From contig NZ_JAWRCU010000025.1 in assembly GCF_033542235.1 (NCBI RefSeq), positions 1-64,000 on the forward strand: a stretch of DNA of 64,000 nucleotides, given 5' to 3'. Numbering within the stretch: position 1 is the first letter of the stretch; every line of letters starts with the position of its first letter. Source of the stretch: JAWRCU01 sp033542235. Lineage in GTDB: Bacteria; Pseudomonadota; Alphaproteobacteria; Rhizobiales; Rhizobiaceae. A program made the translations under genes and the position numbers. Below the pieces are notes generated by a model. It worked only from the letters and a program-made list of their open reading frames with translations, did not search any database and was not told the DNA's origin. Below, piece by piece: positions 1 through 9,600 of this stretch.

Positions 1-36
1 CGGTTGTAGCCGAAGGGGCGTCGGGCGACTTCGCCA

Positions 37-70
37 AGCCTCGAACCGGATGGCCATCCGGTTCGAGGCT
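37..70. repeat. 34-bp perfect palindrome
   Basis: Positions 37-70 read identically on both strands with no unpaired loop; the centre is GGATGGCCATCC. It lies in the otherwise empty stretch 1-258, downstream of the aldehyde dehydrogenase stop on the minus strand. It could act as a terminator hairpin or a protein-binding site. No T-tract follows on either side. Nothing else was recognised in 1-258. Confidence 0.6.
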
Positions 71-258
71 CAGTCGCTTCCATCGCACAGAAATCTTTCC
101 GCGCAGATACAAGGGGCAGCGCCAACGCTCAAAAACCTACCACCGCCCGTACCAACCGCAACGCTGACGATCCCTTCTTTCGTCTTACATCGTTTCCGAA
201 GACTGGCCGATCCACTTCATTGGCAGGCGCCAGCGGAAAACTATCCCCCGCTCTTGCC

Positions 259-1809
259 TCACCCGATATCGAAGGTCACGCCCTGGGCGAGCGGCAGCGT
301 CGAGCCGTAGTTGATCGTGTTGGTGGCGCGGCGCATGTAGGCCTTCCAGGCATCCGAGCCTGCTTCGCGGCCGCCGCCGGTCTCCTTCTCGCCGCCGAAG
401 GCGCCGCCGATCTCGGCGCCCGAAGGGCCAATGTTGACGTTGGCGATACCGCAGTCGGAGCCCATCACCGACGTGAACAGCTCGGCCTCGCGCAGGTCGG
501 TCGTGAAAATCGATGACGACAGGCCCTGCGGCACGCCGTTATGCGCGGCGAGCGCCTCGTCGAGCGTCGAATAGCGCATGACGTAGAGAATGGGCGCGAA
601 GGTCTCTTCAAGCACCGGCCCGTCCTGCTTCGGCATTTCGACCAGCGCCGGCGCGCGGTAGTGGCCATTCTCCAGCCCGGATACCACTTTCGCGTCGCCG
701 CCCGTCACCGTGCCGCCGGCCTTGCGGGCGGCCTCCAGCGCGGCATCCATCTTCGTTGCCGCCGCCTCGTCGATCAGTGGGCCGACCAACGTGCCCTGTT
801 CGAGGGGGCTGCCGATCTTCACGGACTGATAGGCGCGCTTCAGATTCGGAACGAGCTTGTCGTAGATGCTTTCATGCACGAAGAGGCGACGCAGCGTCGT
901 GCAGCGCTGTCCTGCCGTGCCCATCGCCGCAAAGGCAATGGCGCGCAGCGCCAGGTCGAGGTCGGCCGAGGGCGCAACGATCGCGCCGTTGTTGCCGCCG
1001 AGCTCGAGGATCGCGCGGGCAAAGCGCTTTGCCAGCCGCGGACCGACGGCGCGACCCATGGCGGTCGAACCCGTTGCCGAAAGTACCGGCACGCGCGCAT
1101 CATCGACCAGCGCCTCGCCGGCCTCGCGGCCGCCGATGACGAGTTCGACCAAATGGTCGGGCGCCGCGAAGCCTTCTTCGCGGTAGCGCTTCACCGCGCG
1201 CTCGAAGAGGCCGCGCACGGCGAGCGCGGTCACCGGTGTCTTCTCGGACGGCTTCCAGACAACGGAGTCACCGCAGACGAGGGCAAGCGCCGCGTTCCAT
1301 GACCAGACCGCGACCGGGAAGTTGAAGGCGGAAATGACGCCGACCACGCCGATCGGGTGCCAGGTTTCCATCATGCGGTGGGACGGACGCTCGGTGGCGA
1401 TGGTCAAGCCATAAATCTGACGCGACAATCCAACCGCGAAGTCGCAGATGTCGATCATCTCCTGGACCTCGCCGAGCCCTTCGGAGACGACCTTGCCAGC
1501 CTCGATCGATACGAGGCGGCCAAGCGCGCTCTTGCCCGCACGCAGTTCCTCGCCGAACAGACGGACCAGTTCGCCCCGCTTCGGCGCCGGCACATGGCGC
1601 CATTCGAGAAAGGCTTCATGCGCGCGGCCGACAGCGGCGGCGACATCTTTCGCGCCGGCTTCGTCGATGCGGGCGATCTCTCGGCCGTCGATCGGCGAGC
1701 GCACGATCAAGCCTTCCTTGGAAGTAAAGGCCGCATCGGCCACGCCGCATTGGCGGAGCAGCTCACGGGTCTCGGCCGCCAAATCCTGCACGGTCGCGTG
1801 CTTGTTCAT
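259..1809 (-). CDS. ALDH7-type aldehyde dehydrogenase (aminoadipate-semialdehyde dehydrogenase-like)
   Basis: This cytoplasmic NAD(P)+-dependent aldehyde dehydrogenase has 516 residues, full length for the family. The catalytic Cys303 (GQRCTTLRR) and general-base Glu269 (ELGGNN) are present, with the cofactor loop GSTAMG at 247-252. The overall pattern fits ALDH7, whose members oxidise alpha-aminoadipate semialdehyde/piperideine-6-carboxylate in lysine catabolism; that substrate is inferred from family resemblance. The start at 1809 is supported by a GGAG ribosome-binding site seven bases upstream. It is monocistronic in this window: a palindrome lies downstream and a mosaic repeat upstream, with no lysine-catabolic partner in view. 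Confidence 0.9.
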   Translation of the reverse strand: MNKHATVQDLAAETRELLRQCGVADAAFTSKEGLIVRSPIDGREIARIDEAGAKDVAAAVGRAHEAFLEWRHVPAPKRGELVRLFGEELRAGKSALGRLVSIEAGKVVSEGLGEVQEMIDICDFAVGLSRQIYGLTIATERPSHRMMETWHPIGVVGVISAFNFPVAVWSWNAALALVCGDSVVWKPSEKTPVTALAVRGLFERAVKRYREEGFAAPDHLVELVIGGREAGEALVDDARVPVLSATGSTAMGRAVGPRLAKRFARAILELGGNNGAIVAPSADLDLALRAIAFAAMGTAGQRCTTLRRLFVHESIYDKLVPNLKRAYQSVKIGSPLEQGTLVGPLIDEAAATKMDAALEAARKAGGTVTGGDAKVVSGLENGHYRAPALVEMPKQDGPVLEETFAPILYVMRYSTLDEALAAHNGVPQGLSSSIFTTDLREAELFTSVMGSDCGIANVNIGPSGAEIGGAFGGEKETGGGREAGSDAWKAYMRRATNTINYGSTLPLAQGVTFDIG

Positions 1810-1962
1810 GTTAGTTCTCCGACGAAATGGAAAGCTGAGCCGGTATCATGCGGCAAGCCAAATCAATAGAGGCACGCTGCAGATTTCGTGGTTCAGGGCA
1901 CGAAATCCAAGGGCCGAGAGGCGACGTCGGGCGAGTTGTCCGCGAGGGTGGTGCCCTACGTT

Positions 1963-2120
1963 GCCCCCCTCTGTCCTGCCGGACATCTCCCCCGCAAGGG
2001 GGGAGATTGGCTTTCATCAACGGTTTCGCCAATCTCCAAACCTCGGTGATTGGCGAAATCAAATCGGCCGTCCAATCTCCCCCCCTGCGGGGGAGATGTC
2101 CGGCAGGACAGAGGGGGCGC
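1963..2120. repeat. Rhizobial palindromic mosaic element, copy 1
   Basis: This is about 158 bp in the 344-base gap between the aldehyde dehydrogenase and pbpC. Outer arms of about 48 bases (1963-2010 and 2072-2120) are inverted copies of each other and contain the core CCTGCCGGACATCTCCC. An inner inverted pair, TTTCGCCAAT (2024-2033) and ATTGGCGAAA (2049-2058), sits between them. The architecture matches the copies at 26342-26500 and 44674-44832. It has no coding capacity of its own. Family: RIME-like rhizobial intergenic mosaic element, identified by resemblance. Confidence 0.85.
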
Positions 2121-2153
2121 GACAGGGCGCTGCGCGCGAAGATTGGCTGCAAT

Positions 2154-4241
2154 CTACTCGACGAACACGCTGACGCTCGTCGCGCGACCGGCGGCGTCGA
2201 TGACGGTGAGGGTCGAGGCACCGGCTCCGTCCGGTGTCCAGCTCGCGGTGCGGCGGCGTTCGATCGTCGCGAGCGGCTTGCCGTTGGCAAGCCACCGGAA
2301 CGGGGCTCGGCCGCCCTGTATCTTCAGGGCCAGCGGCATGGGATTGCCGCTTGCAATGCCGAGGTCGACTCGGGCGCCTTGCGGGGGGAAGACGATCTGC
2401 GGCGCAGGCTCGGTCGGCGCGGTCGCCACCAGGCCGCCGTCTGTGGAAAAGCGGGTGAGCGTGACAGGCAATTCATCGCGCTTGGGCCGGTAGGTGCCTG
2501 GCGGCGCCGCCTTGAGCGGGACTGCGGCAAGTCCCGATTTGGCAAAACCCTCGAACAGGATGGGAGCGGCCGAGACATAGCCGGAGAGGCCAGGGACTGC
2601 CGCGGCGTCGGCCCGGCCGACCCAGACGCCGAGCACGTAACGACCGTCGAAGCCGACCGACCATGCGTCGCGGTAGCCGTAGCTGGTTCCCGTCTTATAG
2701 GCGATGCCGCGGCGCGAAGCGCGCTCCGGCGGCCTCATCCCGGAGAGGATGTCGGCGATCTGCCAGGTCGCGTGGTCGTCGAGGATCGTGCCGCCGGCCG
2801 GCAGTGCGGCATTTCCGGCCTCCGTGCCGTCGCGCAGGGCTTTGACCTCGCCGCCATTGGCAAGGCCTGTATAGAGCTGGACGAGATCGCGCAGCGTGAC
2901 GCCGACGCCGCCAAGGCCGATCGCCAGCCCGGGCGGCTCGTTTCTCGGCAGGTCGGGCTTGACGCCGACCTGACGGAAACGCGCGATGAGCCTTGCGGGG
3001 CCGAGCGCATCGAGCAGCCGCACCGCCGGAACATTGAGCGAAAGCTGCAGGGCCTGCCTGATGCTGACGTCGCCCTGATATCCAAGGTCGAAGTTGCGCG
3101 GCCGGTAGCCGGCGAAATCGGCGGGACGATCCTCGATCAGCGTTTCCTGGGCGACGAGGCCCTGTTCCATAGCGAGACCATAGATGAAGGGCTTCAGCGT
3201 CGAGCCAGGCGAGCGCACGATCCTCGTCATGTCGATCCAGCCAGATCGACTCGGATCGAAAAAGTCCGACGAGCCGACTTCGCCCAAGATCTCGCCTGTC
3301 TCAGCGTCTGCCATGAGCATGGCGACCGAGAGCTTGGGACCGAGCTTTCTCGCCGCCGCGCGCGCAACTTCTTCCAGCCCCTCCTGTACCCGCCGCTTGA
3401 TGGTGAGCTGGTGGCGATGCTCGGTGGGGGCGTTGCGAAGCGCGGTGCCGGCGGCATGGGCCGCAAGCGCCGGCAGCGGCCGGCGGATCTCCGAGACATT
3501 CTCTGCCGCCGCACGCCGGGCTTCAGGCTGGTCAATCAGGCCGGCGCTCACCATGCGGGTGAGCACGCGGTCGCGAGCGGCGTGGGCAAGCTCAAGGTTG
3601 CGGTCGGGCCGGCGGCGCTCTGGAAGCTGCGGCAGCGCGACCAGCAAGGCGGCCTCCGACAAGGTGAGGCGTTTCGGCTCCTTGCCGAAATAGGCGAGCG
3701 AGGCTGCGCGAATGCCTTCGATGTTGCCGCCATAGGGTGCCAGCGTCAGATAACGCTCCAGGATCTCGCGCTTGGAGAGCCGGCGCTCGATCTGAATTGC
3801 GCGCAGGATCTGTCTGAGCTTGGCGCCGAGCGAACGGCTCTCGCGCGGCTCAATGAGACGGGCGAGCTGCATCGAAAGCGTCGAACCGCCGGAGACGATG
3901 CGGCGGCTCTCGGCGAACTGGACCGCAGCCCGCACCAGCGCGAAGGCATCGACGCCATCATGATCCCAGAAGCGCTTGTCCTCATAGGCGACCAGCATCT
4001 TCACGAATTGCGGATCGACCTCGGAGAGATCGGCTCGAAGCCGCCAGCGGCCGTCCGGCGTGGCGAAGGCGCGCAGCAGCGCGCCGTCGCGATCGACCAC
4101 TTCGGTCGAGACCGGTAGGGAGGAGGCGATCGGCGGCGGAAATGCACGATCGGCCCATTCAAGCGCGCCCCAGGCGAGGGCGAGCAGGGCTGCGCCGGCG
4201 AGGGCGGTTGCGGAGCGGCGTAGCAATTTCCGGGACAGCAT
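2154..4241 (-). CDS. pbpC: Penicillin-binding protein 1C (bifunctional glycosyltransferase/transpeptidase)
   Basis: This inner-membrane class A penicillin-binding protein of 695 residues polymerises lipid II and cross-links peptidoglycan in the periplasm. An N-terminal anchor (about 10-28) precedes the GT51 domain with catalytic Glu87 (EDKRFWDHDG) and GGSTLSMQLARL at 118-129. The transpeptidase domain has Ser347-x-x-Lys350 (SPGSTLKPF), SLN at 401-403 and KTGTS at 516-520. The C-terminal stretch of about 100 residues corresponds to the PBP1C-specific domain. All catalytic motifs are intact. The adjacent alpha-2-macroglobulin gene on the same strand is the well-known partner of pbpC, thought to trap proteases while PBP1C repairs the wall. 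Confidence 0.95.
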   Translation of the reverse strand: MLSRKLLRRSATALAGAALLALAWGALEWADRAFPPPIASSLPVSTEVVDRDGALLRAFATPDGRWRLRADLSEVDPQFVKMLVAYEDKRFWDHDGVDAFALVRAAVQFAESRRIVSGGSTLSMQLARLIEPRESRSLGAKLRQILRAIQIERRLSKREILERYLTLAPYGGNIEGIRAASLAYFGKEPKRLTLSEAALLVALPQLPERRRPDRNLELAHAARDRVLTRMVSAGLIDQPEARRAAAENVSEIRRPLPALAAHAAGTALRNAPTEHRHQLTIKRRVQEGLEEVARAAARKLGPKLSVAMLMADAETGEILGEVGSSDFFDPSRSGWIDMTRIVRSPGSTLKPFIYGLAMEQGLVAQETLIEDRPADFAGYRPRNFDLGYQGDVSIRQALQLSLNVPAVRLLDALGPARLIARFRQVGVKPDLPRNEPPGLAIGLGGVGVTLRDLVQLYTGLANGGEVKALRDGTEAGNAALPAGGTILDDHATWQIADILSGMRPPERASRRGIAYKTGTSYGYRDAWSVGFDGRYVLGVWVGRADAAAVPGLSGYVSAAPILFEGFAKSGLAAVPLKAAPPGTYRPKRDELPVTLTRFSTDGGLVATAPTEPAPQIVFPPQGARVDLGIASGNPMPLALKIQGGRAPFRWLANGKPLATIERRRTASWTPDGAGASTLTVIDAAGRATSVSVFVE

Positions 4242-4317
4242 GGCGCTGCCTTACCCTTACGCTCTGCCCGCAGGTGGCGGGGTTATCGCAAATGGAAGGC
4301 GCGACGCCCATGACTCC

Positions 4318-4453
4318 CTCCCCCTTGTGGGGAGGGATACAGGGTGGGGGTGCGAAGCGCGCCAATCCGAGCCGAAGGGGTTGTCTACTTCAGCTAAACT
4401 GGCAAGGTAATCGCGAGGCACCCCCACCCTGAATCCCTCCCCACAAGGGGGAG
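4318..4453. repeat. Inverted-repeat element between the alpha-2-macroglobulin gene and pbpC
   Basis: Two 36-base arms, 4318-4353 and 4418-4453, are inverted copies with one mismatch; both carry the CCCCCTTGTGGGGAGGG core. About 64 bases separate them. The sequence differs from the three 158-bp mosaic elements and forms a separate family. It lies in the 370-base gap 4242-4611, which contains no gene. Transcribed, it would fold into a long stem, and so could separate pbpC expression from the upstream gene. Confidence 0.8.
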
Positions 4454-4611
4454 GGGGGCACCGGCGCCGCGCCACCTGCGATTTCCCTGCCGCAAGCGGG
4501 ACGAGGGGCGCTTCAAAGCAGCCGCGTCGTCCTTCTCTCCGTTCACGCCGTTCACGGGGAGAGGATGGCGGCAGCCAGGTGAGGGGCAGCACTACCGTTG
4601 CCGTAAACACG

Positions 4612-6693
4612 TTACTGCGCCTTCACCTCCATCATGCCCGAAGCCGTGCGCGCCGAGAATTCCGGCCGGTACATGTCTTCCACGCTCGCCGCCGGATGCG
4701 CATAGTTTCCGGGCGTCACGGCGCGGACCACATAGGCGAGCGTGAACGAGGCATCCGCTCCCTGGTCGCGGTTGAATGCCGCGATGAAGCGATCGTCGCG
4801 GAATTCGAGGTGAGCGGCCTCGGTCTGCGCAAGCCAGGGGAAGTTCGACAGGTCGGCACTGGAAACCAGGCTCGGATTGTCGATCTCCAGGCCGGCAGGC
4901 AAGAGGTCGTTGACCAGCACGCGTGACGGCCAGTCGTTGAGCTGCTTGAGCTTGAGAACGACCACGTAACGCTGGTTCTGCCTGGCCTCCGTGATATTGG
5001 CCTCGCTTCCGTCGAGATTGTAGTAGGTGCGCTCGATCTCGAAGCCATTGCCGCCTGCCGGCAACGGCTGCGCAGGGGCGGCAACGGTCGTGACGACAGC
5101 TTCGAGCGGGTTCGGGGTTGCGTTGGCCACCGTGATCGGACTGGCGAGCAGCTCATTGCCGCTCACACGCGTCGAGAACGGCCCGTCATGCGGTGATCCG
5201 TTGACGTTGAGCTTGATGCCTTCCTTGCCCTCCTTGATGGCCCGGGCAGCGAGCAGCATCCAGGCTTCATCCTGCGTCGACATCCAGCGGGCTTTGGCAC
5301 GTGCAGCCGCGACATAGCGGATCATCGCCGGCACCACCGAAGGTGATGGCGTCGTCTCGGCGGCGAGCGCCAGCATCGCAGCGCCGTCGCGGAGTTTCGA
5401 GCCGTAGTCGGAGCGGTAATAGTCGTCCTCGGTGGTGTCCATGGCGAGCGACAGCGCCGAGGAGAAGGTCGTGTCGGCCCTTTGCGTGTCGCCGTAGAGC
5501 GCCAGGCTCGCGGCGAGCTGGGCGCGCGCCATGGGGCTGTTGAACTGCGCCAATTGCGTGTCGGCATAGTAGCGCAGGTCTCCGATCGAGGCCTTGTGGT
5601 TGCGCGCCAGCACATAAAGCGCGTAGGCCACTTCCGTAGAGCGCTCGGAAAGATCGACGTCATAGGCAAGCGAGTTCTGCAGGTTGTTCAGAGCCTGCAG
5701 CATCGCCTCGCGCGGCACGTTGTAGCCCTGCTCGCGGGCGCGGGTCAGGAAATCGGTGACATAGGCGTCGAGCCACATGTCGCCGGAGGCCGGCCCCCAC
5801 AGGCCGAAGCTGCCGGTCGTCGACTGATAATTGAGCACGCGGTCTATGGCCTGCTGCACACGCTCATGCAGGTCCGGATCCTCCGGCAGGCCGGCTTTCT
5901 TCGAGAGCTCGGAAACATAGAGCAGCGGAAGCGCACGGCTCGTGGTTTGCTCGGCGCAGCCATAGGGATAGCGGTCGAGCGTCAGCAGCAGAGACGGGAT
6001 GTCGAATGCCGAGGATGGCAAGACACCGACGCTGACGAAGGCGCCGTCGAGGATGCTCGCCGCCAGAAGCTGGTTGTCGATCTTCAGGCTGCCGCCGTTT
6101 GGCGCCAGCTTGACGACTTGGCGGGTCGTCACCGGGAATACCGCCGGACGGACGGGGATGGAGACCGCCTGGTCCAGGCTCAAGTCGCCCGTCGCGGAAG
6201 CCAGGCGGATCGTGAGGTCCGCGTTGCCGGTCTGGCGGGCGCTGATCGGGACGGTAAGCGACTGCCGCTTGCCCGTTTCGAGCCTCAGAGTGTCGGGATA
6301 ATTGCCGGTATCTATGCCGGAGGATTCCAGCGTCAGCCTATAGTCGCCAGCCGGTGCGTCGGTGTTGGCGATGTCGAGCCTGAGCTCGGCCTTGTCGCCG
6401 GGCGTCAGGAAGCGCGGCAGGCTGGCCGTCACGACGACCGGGTCGCGGACGATCACATCTGATGTGGCATGGCCGACCCCGTCTTTTGTCCAGGCGACCG
6501 CCATCACGCGAACCGTGCCATTGAACTGCGGCAGGTCGAAGTCGATCACTACCTTGCCTTCGGCATCGAGCTTCACGATGCCGGAGAAGAAAGCGACGAG
6601 CTTCTCGGTCGGCGGACTGCCGCTGGTCTGCATCTCAGCGCCGTCGCCGCCGGTCCTGAGCTTGCCGGTCGTACCGAGCGAGCCGTCGATCAG
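4612..6693 (-). CDS. Alpha-2-macroglobulin family protein, C-terminal part (frameshifted gene)
   Basis: This is the downstream piece of a bacterial alpha-2-macroglobulin whose N-terminal part ends in another frame at 6690. From 6693 the frame reads on as LIDGSLGTTGKLRTGGDGAE and into the protein, so the first ATG in the track (6633) is probably not a real start. It holds the macroglobulin core with the intact thioester motif CAEQ (YPYGCAEQTTS, near 5950-5960), the thioester-containing alpha-helical domain and the receptor-binding-like C terminus. The thioester covalently traps attacking proteases in the periplasm. It is not expected to be expressed alone unless the frame is bypassed. pbpC lies downstream on the same strand. 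Confidence 0.85.
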   Translation of the reverse strand: MIDGSLGTTGKLRTGGDGAEMQTSGSPPTEKLVAFFSGIVKLDAEGKVVIDFDLPQFNGTVRVMAVAWTKDGVGHATSDVIVRDPVVVTASLPRFLTPGDKAELRLDIANTDAPAGDYRLTLESSGIDTGNYPDTLRLETGKRQSLTVPISARQTGNADLTIRLASATGDLSLDQAVSIPVRPAVFPVTTRQVVKLAPNGGSLKIDNQLLAASILDGAFVSVGVLPSSAFDIPSLLLTLDRYPYGCAEQTTSRALPLLYVSELSKKAGLPEDPDLHERVQQAIDRVLNYQSTTGSFGLWGPASGDMWLDAYVTDFLTRAREQGYNVPREAMLQALNNLQNSLAYDVDLSERSTEVAYALYVLARNHKASIGDLRYYADTQLAQFNSPMARAQLAASLALYGDTQRADTTFSSALSLAMDTTEDDYYRSDYGSKLRDGAAMLALAAETTPSPSVVPAMIRYVAAARAKARWMSTQDEAWMLLAARAIKEGKEGIKLNVNGSPHDGPFSTRVSGNELLASPITVANATPNPLEAVVTTVAAPAQPLPAGGNGFEIERTYYNLDGSEANITEARQNQRYVVVLKLKQLNDWPSRVLVNDLLPAGLEIDNPSLVSSADLSNFPWLAQTEAAHLEFRDDRFIAAFNRDQGADASFTLAYVVRAVTPGNYAHPAASVEDMYRPEFSARTASGMMEVKAQ

Positions 6694-9600
6694 GCGGCCG
6701 TAAGGTCGCGCAGCTCGAGTCCCATCATGCGCTGGCCGAAGAACCAGTCGGCCGGGTCAGGCGCCTTATAGTTGGTGAGGTTCAAAATGCCGACATCGAC
6801 CGCCGCCACCATCACATAGGCGACCGTCGCCGGCGGAAGGCCGGACACGGAGACGGGGATCGAAAGCGGCTGGCGCGGCTCGGTCTTCTCGACCGTGCCG
6901 AGCGAAACGTCGAGTTTCCTGGGGCCGGGATCGACGCTGAGCCACTCCACGCCTATGGCGCGGGAAGGCATGCGCGACTGCTGCGAATCGCCCGGCCGGA
7001 AGAGTGTGGCCGTGACATAGGCGCCGGCGCCCCAATTCTCAGCGACAGGGATGTCGATCGTTGCGCCGTCCTTCGGCACGCTTGCCGTGACCGTCTTCAG
7101 AAGCGTCTCGGAGCCGATCGTCACCAGCAGCTCGCCGGCAAAGTGCGGCGACACCTTGAGCTTGGCGACTTCGCCTGGCGCATATTCCGCCTTGTCGAGG
7201 GCAATCTCCAAAGCGTCAGGCGTCTCGGTGGAGGTCGCCTCGACGTACCAGCCGGCGTCGAACTGGTAACTCGTCACCGGGCCGCCTGGGTCGGCCGACG
7301 ACACTTCGAGCTGGTACCGGCCCCAGCCGACAGGCAGGGAGATCGCGACGTCACCGTCCGGGCCAGCCTTCAATTTTCCTTCACCGATCGCCACCGTCGT
7401 CGTGATGGGCTCGTAGTTCCAGGAGTTGCCGTTTCGGTACCACTGGTAATTTCGGTCGAGGCGAACCAGCGACCACTGCAGCCCCTCGACGGCCTTCTTG
7501 TTGCCAGCCGGGTCCACATCGATCACCCGGAACTTGGCCGTACCGCCTTCAGGCACGTAGTCGTCGGTGAATTCCGGCTTGATGCCGATCAAGTCGCCCG
7601 CCGGGCGAATATCGATGTCGAGCGAGCGCTCGACGGCGCGTCCGCCTGTCTCGCGCATGCGCACTGCGAGCTGGGCGGCAACCAGCCGCGTGGTCGACGG
7701 GAGCTGCCCGACTTCCACAGGGAAGGTCGCCTTGCCGTCTTCGCCGACGACAGGCAGGTCCCCCAGCGGAATACGCGTGGCGTCGCCCTCCTGCTCGTCG
7801 GCGAGGCCGAAGTGATAGCCGTCGAAGCGCTTCCATTCCCGCGTGGTGGACAGGTTGATCTCGCCTTCCAGCGCCAAGCCGGCGGCGGGCGCACCGTAGA
7901 GATAGCGGCCATCGACCGTGACGTTGGCAGTCTCGCCTGCCGCGATCTCCTGTCTGTCGGCTGACAGATCGAATTCGATGCGATCGGGAACGAAGTCCTC
8001 GACCAGGAACATCTGGCTTGCCACCGGCTCCTTCTTCGGATCGGTGTAGAGGTTCACGGTCCAAGTACCGCGCATGGCGTTGTCGGCGAGCCGGAGATCC
8101 ACGGCATGGCCGCCGGCCTCCCTGCCGTCGCTCACGATGCGGCGGTCCTCGGCGCCGTCGGGACGTGAGAAGATGAAAGTGAGCGGCAGGCTCTCGACGG
8201 CCTTCGCAGCTTCGTCCCGCGCAAGCGCGCCGACATGCACGGTCTCGCCTGCGCGGTAGATGCCACGCTCCGTCCAGGCATAAACGTCGAGCGCGCCGGG
8301 TGCCGGGCGCCCGTCGACGCCGCGGTCGGAAAGATCGAAACCAGCCCGCGTCATGTCAAGGAAAACGAAGTCGTTCCCGGCCTGCTCGGCCATCAGCACA
8401 GCAGGCGTCATGCCGCCGTCGCCGCGGGTAAGTCCCGGCGTGAAGGTCGCGCGGCCGTCGGCGTCGGTCCTGGCCGTGCCGAGGATCTCGTTGTTCTTGG
8501 CCAGCAGCGTGAGATCGATGCCGGCGAGAGGTTTCGCCGTCGCAAGCGAACGCGCAAAGACGTTGAGCCCATCCTCGCCCGCATAGGTCGAGAGCCCGAT
8601 GTCTGAGACCACGAACCACTGCGTGGCGCGCGAATTCCATTCGTCGCTCTTGTCGTTCTCCGGCCGTGCGGTCAGCACATAGACGCCCGGCTTGCGGTCG
8701 GGCAGCGCCTCGTCGATCGGGAAGCTGGTCGTCACTTCCTGGTTGAGCTGGCTCGCGATGTCGAGCTTGCCTTCCCAGACTGGCGCGCCCATCTGGTCGG
8801 AGATCGCAGTGACGTCATAGCCGTCCAGCTGGCGCAGGAACTGGTAGCCGGACAGGAGCTGGGCCAGCGAGCGGTCGCCGATGCGGTAGAGCTTCATGTC
8901 GGCGACGTTCATGTTGACGGTGACGACCGGAATGCCATGGCGAGCCGTCGCCGGCAGCACGAAGCTGTCACCGGTGAAACGCGCCGATGGGGCACGGTCC
9001 TGTATGTAGACGTTGAGCAACACTGGAGCAGCCAGCACCTCGCCGATTGCAGCCGGCAGGCCCTGGCGGAAGGCGATGTCGTAGTATTTGCCGTGCTCCA
9101 GGCTCCCCACGCAGATCTGACGGCCGCCCGCGTCGACGGCTTTTGGAGCCTGGTTGTCGACGGTAACGAACTGCGAATAGTCGACGCCCTGCTTGACCAG
9201 ATCTTCCGAGAACTGCGCGCAGACGCGCGGCGACGAATTGTCGGAATCGATCGAATGCTCGACGACGCGGAAGCCTTTGCGTGCCCTGAGATCATCATAC
9301 TCGGCCTTGACCTCTGCCGAGTTCACCAGCGCCAGCGACGCCTCGTAAGCCTGCAGCGCCGCGCGGAAGGAATCGCGACGGTCGAGCGCCTGGGCGAGGA
9401 TGCGCAACGCGTCGGCGCGAGCAGTCTTGGTGCGCGAGAACTGGTACCCATTCCACGCTGCGGCCGTGCTGTTGCGCTGGAACAGTGCCGTCTCGTCGCC
9501 GTTGGCCGGCTGGATGGCGAGCACGGCGCGGGCGAGCGAGACCCACAGCGCGCCGTCATTGGGCGAAATCGTGAGTGCAGCCGTGTAATCCTGCATGGCA

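Noticed and set aside
37..70. tRNA T-arm-like GGTTCGAGGC at 60-69
   Set aside because: The match is part of the palindrome; no acceptor, anticodon or D-arm can be drawn around it.
50..310. 86-residue open frame at the left edge
   Set aside because: It starts inside the palindrome and runs into the aldehyde dehydrogenase gene; no ribosome-binding site and no recognisable fold.
1848..4118. 756-residue plus-strand open frame over pbpC
   Set aside because: It is antisense to pbpC, whose catalytic motifs are intact. Its composition (R/A/G/D-rich) is that of a GC-rich shadow frame, and no domain is visible.
6690..6720. Programmed -1 frameshift in the macroglobulin gene
   Set aside because: There is no X-XXY-YYZ slippery site; the local sequence CTTACGG does not permit re-pairing, so a lost base is the simpler reading.
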